DNA from: Bryobacterales bacterium
GTDB taxonomy: Bacteria; Acidobacteriota; Terriglobia; Bryobacterales; Bryobacteraceae
Reading direction: 5' to 3'
DNA length: 48,846 nucleotides
Assembly (NCBI GenBank): GCA_027452065.1
Contig: DAIDHC010000012.1
Coordinates: 1 to 48,846, forward strand
Shown: one piece after another, positions 25,631 through 33,643 of the stretch
Numbering within the stretch: the stretch's first letter is position 1
How the letters are laid out: each line of letters starts with the position of its first letter
Translations under genes and position numbers: made by a program
Notes under the pieces: model-generated
Told to the model about the DNA's origin: nothing
The model's database searches: none
Seen by the model: only the letters and a program-made list of their open reading frames with translations

Positions 25631-26466
25631 AGACCCTGCTCATCCGCCCGGGCGCCATCGGCGACTGCCTGCTTTCCTTTCCGGCGCTCGAGTTTCTCGC
25701 CTGCGCCGCATCGCCGGAAAACACCGAGCTCTGGATTCCCTCCGCCCTCGTCCCGCTGGTTAGCTTCGCAAATCGCGTCCGCCCGCTCGCCTCCACCGGC
25801 CTCGATCTGCTCGAAATCCCCGGCCCCGGCGCCTCCCGCGTCATCGAGGCCCTGAAACAATTCGACTCCATCGTGTCGTTTTACGGCGCCGCCCGCCCCG
25901 AGTTCCGCGACGCCGCCGCCCGCCACGGCTTCCCCTTCCGCTTCCTCCCCGCGCTCCCGCCGGAGGACTCTGCTTTGCACGCCGCCGATTTTTTCCTCCT
26001 CGCCGCCGGCGGCCTTCCCCCTGCCGTGCCCCGTCTCCCGCTCCCCTCCGCGCCCGCCTCCGGCGCCATCCTCATCCATCCTTTCTCCGGAAGCCCCCGC
26101 AAGAACTGGCCGCTCCACCGCTTTCGCGCGCTCGCCGCGCGCCTCGACGCTCCCGTCCTCTGGTCGCGCGGCCCCGACGATCCTCCGCTCCCCGAGGCGC
26201 AGCCCGTCATCCCCCTCGACGCGCTCGCCCGCCAAGTCGCCGCCGCGTCGCTCTACATCGGCAACGACAGCGGCATCACCCACCTGGCCGCCGCCGCCGG
26301 CGCCCCGGTACTGGCCTTGTTCGGCCCCACCGACCCCGCCGTCTGGTCCCCCCGCGGCCGCCGCGTCGAGGTCCTCCGCGCTCCGCTCGAAGCACTCGGC
26401 GTCGACACCGTCCTCCAAGCCGCGCGCCGTCTGCTCGCCTTCAACGAATCCGCACAAACCGTCTGA
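25627..26466 (+). CDS. Glycosyltransferase family 9 (heptosyltransferase-like)
   Basis: 279 residues. The TTG start is embedded in the stop of the previous gene (TTGA) and gives the canonical GT9 N terminus KTLLIRPGAIGDCLLSFPAL. The C-terminal nucleotide-sugar site is LYIGNDSGITHLAAAAGAPVLALFGPTDPAVW, and ILIHPFSGSPRKNWP lies in between. GT9 enzymes act in LPS inner-core assembly. It is shorter than Escherichia WaaC/WaaF (about 320-350) but shows no break. Confidence 0.9.
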   Translation: MKTLLIRPGAIGDCLLSFPALEFLACAASPENTELWIPSALVPLVSFANRVRPLASTGLDLLEIPGPGASRVIEALKQFDSIVSFYGAARPEFRDAAARHGFPFRFLPALPPEDSALHAADFFLLAAGGLPPAVPRLPLPSAPASGAILIHPFSGSPRKNWPLHRFRALAARLDAPVLWSRGPDDPPLPEAQPVIPLDALARQVAAASLYIGNDSGITHLAAAAGAPVLALFGPTDPAVWSPRGRRVEVLRAPLEALGVDTVLQAARRLLAFNESAQTV

Positions 26467-26489
26467 ACCCGCCGCTTCCGCCCTCGTTT

Positions 26490-27266
26490 TCACGCCGCCC
26501 GGAACAACATCAGATCCAGACTGAGCGTCACTCTCATCCCGCCCTCCGCTCCCCTCCCGAGCGGCCGGTAAATCGCCGTCCGCGCATCCCTCACTCCTTC
26601 GGCATCCAACTCCACCTTCGCCGTCACCCTCCGCTCGCCGGCCGGCTCGAACCCCGGTCCGAACACCTCGCGCAGCTTCGGGCCCCGGTCCTTCCCCGTC
26701 CCCCGCAGCTCGATCAGATCCTCCGGCCCGGCCACGCCCACCAGCACCCTCCCGCCCTCTTTCACCACCCTCCTCAACTCAGCCGCGTTCATCCTGCCCG
26801 TTATCGTCATCACCGCGTCGAACGTCCCCTCCGCATATGGCACAAACCGGTCCGCATTCGCCACGATCCATTCGCACTCCGGATACCGCCGCGCCGCCGC
26901 TTCAATCGCCGCCGTCGAAATGTCCACGCCGTGCCCTTCGATCCCCGCCTCCCGCGCCAGCGTCCCTAAATAAAACCCCTCGCCGCAGCCCGCGTCCAGC
27001 ACCGCCTCGCCCGCCCGCGCCCCGAGCATCTCCTTCACCGCGTCCACCATCGCCCGGCTCACTCCCCTGTCATGCAGCCTCCGCCGCGCGCGCACCGCCT
27101 CCGCCGCGTCTCCCGGCACGCGCGCCCTCCTGTCCTGCGGCTGCAATAAATTGATGTACCCGCTCCGCGACGCATCGAAGCTATGCCCCCGCCCGCATAC
27201 CACCCTCCGCCCTCCGTCGACCTTCTCCAACGCCAACCCGCACCCCCGCACCGTACAAACGAGCAT
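26490..27266 (-). CDS. rlmA: RlmA-type 23S rRNA guanine N1-methyltransferase
   Basis: 258 residues. The N-terminal zinc site is C4, C9, C24, H28 (CGRGHSFD), followed by SGYINLLQPQDRR, the RlmA hallmark. The SAM-binding motif is VLDAGCGEGFYLG (about residue 90), then GVDIS and ANADRFVPYAEGTFDAVMTI. RlmA methylates G745 or G748 of 23S rRNA depending on lineage. The true ATG is at 27266; the frame happens to stay open upstream into a ParA remnant. Confidence 0.88.
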   Translation of the reverse strand: MLVCTVRGCGLALEKVDGGRRVVCGRGHSFDASRSGYINLLQPQDRRARVPGDAAEAVRARRRLHDRGVSRAMVDAVKEMLGARAGEAVLDAGCGEGFYLGTLAREAGIEGHGVDISTAAIEAAARRYPECEWIVANADRFVPYAEGTFDAVMTITGRMNAAELRRVVKEGGRVLVGVAGPEDLIELRGTGKDRGPKLREVFGPGFEPAGERRVTAKVELDAEGVRDARTAIYRPLGRGAEGGMRVTLSLDLMLFRAA

Positions 27267-27435
27267 GCGTCGAGTGTAGCCGACGCCCCTCCGGCGCGTC
27301 CGATCCTTCCGCACACCTACGGCAAACCGAACCCGGCGCCGGAAAAAGGCCCGGAGCGTGAGAATCGAGAGCGGCAGGAAGGCGTTCTTGCGCCGTATTG
27401 CTCCGGACGGGGTTGACAGTGCGTTGGGAGTAAGC

Positions 27436-27690
27436 ATCCTGGCTTCGTTGACCAGGTCCGCGGTTTCAGCCGTGGCCCATACGTCCGCCGGCGATGGCTG
27501 AACGGGGATTACGTCCACGCCGGCGGCCAGGATGATGGATTTCGCGTGTTCGTTGATGCGGGGCGGCCCGTCGATCGCGATGCCGGTGCAGTGGGAGCAG
27601 TTCGGTCCAAGTTCCTTGTGCAGGGTCCGCTTCGCCATGGGTCCGCGTCGGTGAGCAGGACGGGTGATCCACTCCGGGCCAGAGCGCCGG
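27436..27690 (-). pseudogene. Frameshifted ParA-family ATPase remnant
   Basis: From 27638 the minus strand reads TLHKELGPNCSHCTGIAIDGPPRI, then AKSIILAAGVDVIPVQPSPADVWATAETADLVNEAR, which is the middle of a plasmid-type ParA (IDGPPR, PVQPSPxDVW). Just upstream in a different frame lies PVLLTDADPW, resembling the Walker A' region (DADPQ). No P-loop or C-terminal domain is found. Thus at least one frameshift and both ends are lost. It is fused in frame to the rlmA upstream region by chance. Confidence 0.7.
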
Positions 27691-27920
27691 CAAAATTTTT
27701 AGACCATCATTTACGGCTTGCCGCAAACACAGAAATACGCTTTCCCGGGGCAGGGAGGCCAAACATGCCCAACTGGTTACCCAGCGGGCAAAGTTCATCG
27801 CCGGCGACGTAGTCCCCTGGAAAGAAGCCGTCTGCCTCGTAAGAAGAAGCCCCATCTCCGCTGTCGGTTGCACCCACAGCAGAGAATTATGTCCGTCCGG
27901 AGGGCTTTCTTCCCGGACGC

Positions 27921-27953
27921 TTGCAGGGATGAACCTTTTATCGTACAGTGTAC
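27921..27953 (+). promoter_or_regulatory. Autoregulated promoter of the toxin-antitoxin pair
   Basis: TTGCAG (27921-27926) and TACAGT (27944-27949) are separated by 17 bp. The -10 is inside the perfect palindrome GTACA-G-TGTAC (27943-27953). An operator covering the -10 fits autorepression by the XRE antitoxin. The toxin ATG is at 27969. Confidence 0.5.
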
Positions 27954-27968
27954 TAGATAAGGTGCAGA

Positions 27969-28325
27969 ATGCCAGGCGATCCACACCCGCAAAAAATCCC
28001 TCTGATTTTTTACTGCACGCCTGCGGGTAGCGAGCCGGTGAGGGAGTGGCTAAAAGGGCTGGATGAAGCGGAGCGCCAGGCGATAGGAAAGGACCTGCTT
28101 CGGGCGCAATGGCGGTGGCCGGCGGGGATGCCGCTGTGCCGCCCAATGGGAAACGGCTTGTGGGAGGTCCGCACGAACCTTCCGACGAAACGGACAGCGC
28201 GTGTGTTGCTCTGTCTTTACCGCGAGCACCTGGTTGCGTTGCACGGGTTCATCAAGAAAACGCGTGCCACGCCGGATGAGGATTTGGCGGCGGCGCGAAA
28301 GCGCCAGAAGGAGTTGGAGCGATGA
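27969..28325 (+). CDS. RelE/HigB-like (Gp49 family) toxin
   Basis: 118 residues. KIPLIFYCTPAGSEPVREWLKGLDEAERQAIGKDL, then CRPMGNGLWEVRTNLPTKRTARVLLCLYREHLVALHGFIKKTRATP, match phage-derived Gp49-like/HigB toxins, which cleave mRNA at the ribosome. The usual C-terminal FxKKT motif and the RTARVLL strand are intact. Its stop overlaps the antitoxin ATG (ATGA). Toxin-first order is typical of HigBA. Confidence 0.85.
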   Translation: MPGDPHPQKIPLIFYCTPAGSEPVREWLKGLDEAERQAIGKDLLRAQWRWPAGMPLCRPMGNGLWEVRTNLPTKRTARVLLCLYREHLVALHGFIKKTRATPDEDLAAARKRQKELER

Positions 28326-28600
28326 GCAGGAAGCATATGGGTTCCAGCATTGATGACTTCCTCAAGGAGGAGGGCATCTTCGAGGAGGCGCAAGCGCAGG
28401 CCGTCAAAGAGGTCGTCGCCTGGCAGCTCGCCGAGGCGATGAAGAAACAGAAAATCTCAAAGAACAAGCTGGCAAAGCTGCTGAAGACGAGCCGCACTCA
28501 GGTTGACCGTATCCTTGATCCGAAAAACGATATTACGCTCGGCAGCCTGCAACGGGCGGCGGCCATGGTCGGTCGCCGGGTAACGATCGAGCTGGTATAG
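28322..28600 (+). CDS. XRE-family antitoxin
   Basis: 92 residues. A helix-turn-helix of the XRE type spans about residues 38-85 (WQLAEAMKKQKISKNKLAKLLKTSRTQVDRILDPKNDITLGSLQRAAAMVGRRV). The N-terminal 35 residues are acidic and probably neutralise the toxin encoded immediately upstream. It is likely to bind the palindrome in the promoter of the pair. Confidence 0.88.
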   Translation: MSRKHMGSSIDDFLKEEGIFEEAQAQAVKEVVAWQLAEAMKKQKISKNKLAKLLKTSRTQVDRILDPKNDITLGSLQRAAAMVGRRVTIELV

Positions 28601-28617
28601 GGGAAAGGAACTGGGGA

Positions 28618-28645
28618 GCGCGGCGAAAAGCCGTGCGCGCCGCGC
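28618..28645 (+). terminator. Possible hairpin after the toxin-antitoxin operon
   Basis: GCGCGGCG (28618-28625) and CGCCGCGC (28638-28645) form a perfect 8-bp stem with a 12-nt loop, 18 bp past the antitoxin stop. There is no T-run, so it may act as a 3'-end stabiliser rather than a terminator. Confidence 0.35.
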
Positions 28646-29566
28646 ACACCCGCTCAATCCTTCTTGCGCCTGCGGAGGTGCCAGCCACGCCAAAAGTTCT
28701 TCTGGCGGAATTGCTCAGGCTTCGCCGATGCGTAACAGCGTAAACATCGCGAAGGGGCGGCCGGCCGCAATGGGCCATCTCCTTTCGCAATATCGATGTC
28801 GTGATGTACTATCATCTTCCGGTTTGGGGCTTCTTGGATGCGGCTAAGATACGCCCACTGGACACACCTTCGTGGTGGACATATCGGGGCACATCGGCGA
28901 ATGCGCGCATTTCGATGCCTTGAGCGTAGCCATGTTCGGCCGGAGCGCCAAACAATCCGCCCGGCTCTTCGTGTCCTGCAACACTCCTCCTGCCACGTGG
29001 CAGGCACGTGGCACGCAGGACAATGCTGCTCGTCCGACTGGCGCGAGTCGAGTTTCAGTCGCTTCCAGTTCGGGAATTCCACGAGCCGCCATCAGCCGGC
29101 CCGAACCCCCCCAACGCACTTTTCGCCGCTTCCGGCCGCACCGCGAACCCCATCCGCGAGGCGGAGATTCCATCCCTTGTCCCCACCCGCAATCATCGGG
29201 CGAGACCGCGGTGGGGATTCCGGCGAAGCCGAACGCTGAATCCGGGATGAAACCGAATGGCATGCCGGGATGATCCCGAACACCATCGGAGCGTAGCGAC
29301 GCTGGCATCTCGGTTGCGCTGGAAGTGTTCGGCTTCGTCAAGAGGAACCTCTCCGGAGCGCAGCGAAGGAAGGATACCGCTAGCGGGCAAAGGGGCGCGG
29401 GGAAAGGCGGCAGGCCTTGCCTCGCCTCAGCACGCAGAGACCCCGAGCGCGTTCAGCGCTCCGAACCAGCCGGGACGACTTTCCAACGGCCAGCACTTTC
29501 GATGGGGACCTCAGCGGCGTACTTTTCGTTAACGCCGATTCGCAGCCGAAATCGACTTGGAGTTGC
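28646..29566. other. Gene-poor accessory stretch
   Basis: About 920 bp with no recognisable gene. Open frames overlap on both strands and none resembles a known family. One minus-strand frame (28654-29082) ends with a short Cys-x-x-Cys segment followed by a basic tail, which might be a degraded zinc-ribbon protein. A perfect palindrome TGCCACGTGGCA lies at 28991-29002. Confidence 0.5.
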
Positions 29567-30289
29567 TTAGTTCTCGCCGCGATGCTGTTCGATATCTTCA
29601 ATGATTAAGGGTAAGAGGCTTCGGAGTTGATCCGGAAGGCGGATGCTCAACACAAGCAAATGCTTCGGCGGATTGCCGATCAAAATGGCTACGCCGAAAG
29701 TGGGCTTGTCGTTCGAAACGAATCGCGAGAAGTCGTTGCTGAAGCCCTTTAGTTGGGGTGGAGTCTCAAACTCAACGACCCGCGAACTTCGATACCGTAA
29801 GTGATCAGTCGGATAAGGTCCGCGGGGAAGGTCAGCATCGGTCGCCAACGTACGCACTGCCCACGCACGAAAAGTCGGGAAGGCTAGGGAAATGGCTTCC
29901 GCGATCTGAAAGCTCCCAGAGCCGGTCCCTCCACTGATATGCTGGAGGTCGATCGCGGGGCCCTTGAAGTTCGGCCATCTGGGCTCGCCTTGAATCGGCT
30001 CTGGACTCAGAAACATCCCCCAGCCACTGGAATCGGAATAGCCTTCGCAATTCCATCCCCTAGGCGCTGCTAGGCCAATTTTGGCGGACTTGTAGTAGGC
30101 GAGCATCCCGGCGTCGTGCAGATTGATTGACCGCTTTACGCTCACTCCCTTCGGCGCCTCAACCTTCTCTGCCATACCGTACGAGACGCATCCCACGAAC
30201 GGCAGCGATGGTGCAGCGTTCTGGCCCCTCGAAGAGATCGCCATAATCAGGGCGACGGTCGACATTGTAAGCGCTCGCCGTGTCATCAA
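29567..30289 (-). CDS. Secreted hypothetical protein
   Basis: 240 residues. The N terminus (RRALTMSTVALIMAISSRGQ) looks like a signal peptide, and the rest is soluble with no known motif: FVGCVSYGMAEKVEAPKG, then PRGWNCEGYSDSSGWGMFLSPEP, then KHLLVLSIRLPDQL. Two cysteines could pair after export. Its codon use and GC content are lower than those of the flanking core genes, in keeping with the accessory region. No operon partner is visible. Confidence 0.6.
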   Translation of the reverse strand: MMTRRALTMSTVALIMAISSRGQNAAPSLPFVGCVSYGMAEKVEAPKGVSVKRSINLHDAGMLAYYKSAKIGLAAPRGWNCEGYSDSSGWGMFLSPEPIQGEPRWPNFKGPAIDLQHISGGTGSGSFQIAEAISLAFPTFRAWAVRTLATDADLPRGPYPTDHLRYRSSRVVEFETPPQLKGFSNDFSRFVSNDKPTFGVAILIGNPPKHLLVLSIRLPDQLRSLLPLIIEDIEQHRGEN

Positions 30290-30385
30290 TTTCGTTGCCC
30301 TACAATTCCGCGTCAGAAGCGTGTTTCGACTAAACTATACCGAAAATCGCGACATGAACATTCCGCAACCCGGAAACGCTGGTTA

Positions 30386-30589
30386 GCAGCGGGTTCGCTT
30401 GGTTTGTCCTCTATGCATTCCCCTTACCTCGATTCTTGCGCATGGAGTCGCCGCGCATGCATTGTGCACCATGCGGTCGAGGATTCCGTCGGCGAGGGTT
30501 GAATCGCCAATCTGTTCGTGCCACTTCGTCACCAGAAGCTGCGAAGTCGGAACGGCCGAGCGCACTTGATAGCGATCTTCACGGATCTC
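30386..30589 (-). pseudogene. IS21-family IstB C-terminal remnant
   Basis: The minus strand encodes EDRYQVRSAVPTSQLLVTKWHE, then IGDSTLADGILDRMVHNA and RIEVRGMHRGQ, which correspond to the last 60-70 residues of IstB, the AAA+ helper ATPase of IS21 elements. The P-loop half is absent and no istA or terminal inverted repeats were seen. It is a degraded IS fragment. Confidence 0.8.
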
Positions 30590-31102
30590 CCAAAAGTCCC
30601 GGCGCTCAGGTTCCGAACCGGGAGAACGCCTTCTCCATTTCCGGCGGAACCGGAACAAAAGCATAGTGGTGTCGAAAGCCCTGGGCTGGCTATGCGAAGA
30701 GCCGCAACACTCCTTCACCCTCAACAAGATTTTTAGGCGAGGCTGGCCGGGCCTCGCCGATTTCTTCTTACTGCCCAACCAGCTTGAACTTGGCCGGGCC
30801 GCGCGTGCGCTTGAACGGTGCCTGTCATTGGGAGGCATGGCCGCGTTCGCGGTAGTCGGCCCGCGTTGTCTTGGGTCTTGTGGTTGAATCGAAAGCGATC
30901 GTGCTCATTGTCGGGTTCGTGACGCAAGGCACTCTGAAAGCGGCGGAATACCTGATCGGTGGCGCGGAAAGGTCGCGCAGGCGTGCCACGGCAGCCCACG
31001 AATCTGCGCCGGGCCAGACGCTTCCTCTCGCCCTCCGTTCCCCGGGGACGCGCGTTGCGCGGGGCCACCCCCGGCGTCCCCGAACCCCCGGGCAAAAAAC
31101 CC
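30590..31102. other. Non-coding accessory stretch
   Basis: About 510 bp upstream of the small membrane-protein gene. I see no supported gene. An 8-bp inverted repeat (GGGGACGC and GCGTCCCC, with a long loop) lies near 31050. Confidence 0.45.
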
Positions 31103-31136
31103 TTGCATCCTTCGTGTACTTTAAAGTATAAAGTAC
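31103..31136 (+). promoter_or_regulatory. Promoter with overlapping palindromic operator
   Basis: TTGCAT (31103-31108) and TATAAA (31127-31132) are 18 bp apart. The same stretch holds an 8-bp inverted repeat, GTACTTTA (31116-31123) and TAAAGTAC (31129-31136), and a nested perfect 12-bp palindrome TACTTTAAAGTA (31117-31128). The -10 would place transcription start within a base or two of the ATG at 31139, suggesting a leaderless mRNA. Confidence 0.5.
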
Positions 31137-31138
31137 TT

Positions 31139-31522
31139 ATGACCAACCAGAAACGCGCCATCGCCGCCGCCGAGCTCATCCTCGTCTTCCCCGCCGTCCT
31201 CTTCATGACCGCCCTCTTCGTCCGCAACCTCCAGCCCCTCCAATACGAGCCCGCCCGCTCCGCCCAACGCATCGTCTCCTGGTACGCCTCCACCCCGCAC
31301 ATCGGCCTCTGGGTGCTCCTCATCGCTCTGCCCCTCACCGTCCTGGTCACCGGCGCCGCTACCACCGTACGCCTCTGGACCAGCGATGCCGCCCTCCGCC
31401 AGGCCGCCCTCCAGACGCTCGCCGCCCTCCGCACCCACCTCGCCGCGTTCCTGGTCGCCTCCGCCACCCTGGCCGCCGGCGGCATCCTCGCCCTCGTCGC
31501 CGTTCATATGCTCACCGACTGA
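31139..31522 (+). CDS. Small three-helix membrane protein
   Basis: 127 residues. Three strongly hydrophobic segments (about 9-28, 52-75, 96-122: ELILVFPAVLFMTALFV, IGLWVLLIALPLTVLVTG, LAAFLVASATLAAGGILALVAVHML) are joined by short loops containing QPLQYEPARSAQRIVSWY. The family was not recognised. It stands alone under a palindromic operator and probably has an inducible role. The ATG is fixed by the promoter position and by lack of similarity upstream. Confidence 0.7.
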   Translation: MTNQKRAIAAAELILVFPAVLFMTALFVRNLQPLQYEPARSAQRIVSWYASTPHIGLWVLLIALPLTVLVTGAATTVRLWTSDAALRQAALQTLAALRTHLAAFLVASATLAAGGILALVAVHMLTD

Positions 31523-31979
31523 CCGCCCCAACGCCGGTCACGCTTCGTGCGAATCAAATAACGACCATTAAATCAATACGCTACCGGGCAACCTCTCTCC
31601 CCGTTCCTCACCCCCAGGCTACGCTGGGTGCGGATGGACACCGTACCCCAGTTCGCAATCTTCCTTCTTCTCGCCGTCCTACTACCCGGAATCCCCACCC
31701 GGATTGACGTTTCTCCTCCAGCCCCCGCCATCGCCCACCCACGCCCGCGAGCCCCTCAATGTCCTCCCGCGGCGCCCCAAAACGCTTCCCTCGCCCCCCA
31801 TCCCACTCCTCAACCCTCGTACGGGCTCGAATCGAGCCCGAAATCCCGGCCTCCAGTGACGGAAATTTCAGCCTCCGCGAGCCGAAAATCGCCCGATTTT
31901 CTGCCCGATTCCCTGCAACCCGTTGATTCTCCGTTCCCCCGCACGCACAAAAAAATTCGCGGTTTTTACCCCGCTTCCG
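31523..31979. other. Intergenic region
   Basis: About 455 bp, C-rich with proline-rich translations that do not look like protein. One perfect 8-bp inverted repeat with a 2-nt centre, GAAAATCG-CC-CGATTTTC (31884-31901), lies past the end of the minus-strand gene, without a flanking T-run. Confidence 0.45.
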
Positions 31980-32480
31980 TCACGCCCGCTCCGCCCCGGG
32001 CTCGAACATCTCCAACTGCTCCTCCACCCCCGCCCCCCGCCGCCGCTTCCTGCCCCCTCCGCCCACAACGCCCATCACCCGCATCTCCGCAATCGCCGCC
32101 TTGGGCACAAAAACCCTCTGATTCTGATAATTTGCATCCGGCGGGATCAACGAAAACCCCTGCGCCTCCAGCGCCAGCAGATCGTTGGGCAGCATCCCGT
32201 CCATCCAGTCCCCATCCCGCAGCCGCAGCCGCACCCACAACCCCTCCATCTTGGGCCGCGTGCGGAACGTCCCGTGCTCCTTCCGCACTTCTCTTTGCTC
32301 GAAATCCCGAACAAAATAAACGGCTTTTATCTCCCCGTAGGGTACCCGCGCCACCGATCCCCCGGTCGTCAGCACCTCGATCCCTTCCGCCCCCAGCCAC
32401 GCCTGCGGATTTACAAACCCCACCACCGTCTCGCGCTCAAACCGGACTACCAGCACCCGCTTGTTGGTGGATCCGCTCAA
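31980..32480 (-). CDS. Conserved hypothetical protein (DUF6982-like)
   Basis: 166 residues. NKRVLVVRFERETVVGFVNPQAW, EVLTTGGSVARVPYGEIKAVYFVRDF and TRPKMEGLWVRLRLRDGDWMDGMLPNDLL form a beta-rich domain reminiscent of acidobacterial DUF6982 proteins. The tail is basic (GGGRKRRRGAG). I recall the family only loosely, and no function is known. It diverges from the Xer recombinase gene with about 65 bp between the starts. Confidence 0.65.
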   Translation of the reverse strand: MSGSTNKRVLVVRFERETVVGFVNPQAWLGAEGIEVLTTGGSVARVPYGEIKAVYFVRDFEQREVRKEHGTFRTRPKMEGLWVRLRLRDGDWMDGMLPNDLLALEAQGFSLIPPDANYQNQRVFVPKAAIAEMRVMGVVGGGGRKRRRGAGVEEQLEMFEPGAERA

Positions 32481-32545
32481 CTCACTTACCCTTTTTCTGT
32501 GCCGCAGCTTCCAAACAATTTTGCAGGTATTGTATCATTGGCACA

Positions 32546-33451
32546 ATGCAGACTGCGGCGCGCTCGTCCGCCCGGGTTCCTTCGTTTCTCGACTTCTGCC
32601 GCGTCGAGAAGGGCCTCTCGGCCAACACCATCGACGCCTATCGCCTGGATTTAGAACGCTTTTCCTCGTTTTTGGAACAAAACGCCGGCTCCCCCGACGC
32701 TCCCTTCGACGCCGCTCTCCTGCGCCGCTACCTCGACTCCCTGTTCGCCCAACCCCTCTCGCCCCGCTCCATCGCGCGCCATATCACCACCCTCCGCTCC
32801 TTTTGCGCCTTCCTCCTCGAGGAAGGCCGCCTCGCCAACGACCCCACAACCGCCCTCACCCTGCCCCGGCAGTGGTCCAATCTCCCCAAATACCTGACCA
32901 AGAACCAGATCGACGCGCTCCTCGCCGCCCCCGATCCGGCCCGCCCCACCGGCCTCCGTGACCGCGCCATGCTGGAACTCCTCTACGCCTGCGGCCTCCG
33001 CGTCTCCGAGCTCTGCGGCGTCCGCCTCGCCGATCTCGAATCCGGCCTCGGAGTCCTCCGCGTCACCGGCAAAGGGAACAAACAACGCCTCATCCCGGTC
33101 GGCAAGTCCGCCCTCGCCTCGGTTGCTCTCTATTTATCCTCCGCCCGCCCCGCGCTGTTGAAAGGCCGCTCCAGTCCCTACATATTTATAACCGCCCGCG
33201 GCGGCCCGCTCACCCGCCAGGCTTTTTGGAAATTGATCGTCGCTCACGGAAAAAAGGCCGGCATTTTTCATCGCCTTACTCCTCATGTTCTCCGCCACAG
33301 CTTCGCCACTCATCTGCTGGAAGGAGGAGCCGGTCTGCGCAGTGTCCAAACCATGTTGGGCCATAGCGATATCGCCACCACCCAGATCTATACTCATGTC
33401 CTGCGTTCCCGTCTGCGGCAAACGGTGGATCAGCATCACCCCAGGGCGTAG
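32546..33451 (+). CDS. xerC: XerC/XerD-type tyrosine recombinase
   Basis: 301 residues, full length for the family. The SAM-like core-binding domain (FLDFCRVEKGLSANTIDAYRLDL) precedes the catalytic domain with all active-site residues: R152 (CGLRVSEL), K176 (TGKGNKQR), H247 and R250 (HVLRHSFATH), H273 (LGHSDIATT), Y282 (TQIYTHV). It resolves chromosome dimers at dif in partnership with its paralogue; XerC and XerD cannot be separated by eye. The ATG at 32546 is used, and the longer open frame upstream is proline-rich noise. A terminator follows. Confidence 0.9.
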   Translation: MQTAARSSARVPSFLDFCRVEKGLSANTIDAYRLDLERFSSFLEQNAGSPDAPFDAALLRRYLDSLFAQPLSPRSIARHITTLRSFCAFLLEEGRLANDPTTALTLPRQWSNLPKYLTKNQIDALLAAPDPARPTGLRDRAMLELLYACGLRVSELCGVRLADLESGLGVLRVTGKGNKQRLIPVGKSALASVALYLSSARPALLKGRSSPYIFITARGGPLTRQAFWKLIVAHGKKAGIFHRLTPHVLRHSFATHLLEGGAGLRSVQTMLGHSDIATTQIYTHVLRSRLRQTVDQHHPRA

Positions 33452-33469
33452 CCGAGAGGGCGCTACCCT

Positions 33470-33503
33470 CCGCGCGGCTCCCCGCGCGGCCTGGTTTCTT
33501 TTT
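33470..33503 (+). terminator. Rho-independent-like terminator after xerC
   Basis: CCGCGCGG (33470-33477) and CCGCGCGG (33482-33489) pair as an 8-bp GC stem with a CTCC loop. A pyrimidine tract TTTCTTTTT (33495-33503) follows after a short gap. A smaller GAGGG/CCCTC hairpin (33456-33470) precedes it. Confidence 0.55.
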
Positions 33504-33518
33504 GAGCAGCGTAGCTTC

Positions 33519-33583
33519 GGGCCGGCCCTGGCCCTCCATCCGGCCGGCCCAGGATACCGGAGCGCGCCTCGCCGGAGGCGCGC
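33519..33583. repeat. Two consecutive GC hairpins
   Basis: GGGCCGGCC (33519-33527) pairs with GGCCGGCCC (33542-33550), and GCGCGCCTC (33562-33570) pairs with GAGGCGCGC (33575-33583) around a 4-nt loop. Both stems are perfect 9-bp repeats and lie between the xerC terminator and the next gene, giving a REP-like cluster. Confidence 0.6.
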
Positions 33584-33643
33584 GGACTTTCCCGGTCGCG
33601 CCCGGCAGCGTTTCCGCGCGATCGTTATTGGAGACCGTTACCG

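Noticed and set aside
27466-28146. 226-codon minus-strand open frame across the toxin promoter
   Set aside because: It joins ParA remnant frames with the antisense of the toxin; no coherent domain.
28991-29011. TGCCACGTGGCA palindrome as a recombination or operator site
   Set aside because: No gene or promoter nearby to give it meaning; related CACGTG words occur elsewhere by composition.
31628-32545. N-terminal extension of xerC by about 306 residues
   Set aside because: Proline/serine-rich text that overlaps the minus-strand DUF6982-like gene; the Xer fold is complete from 32546.
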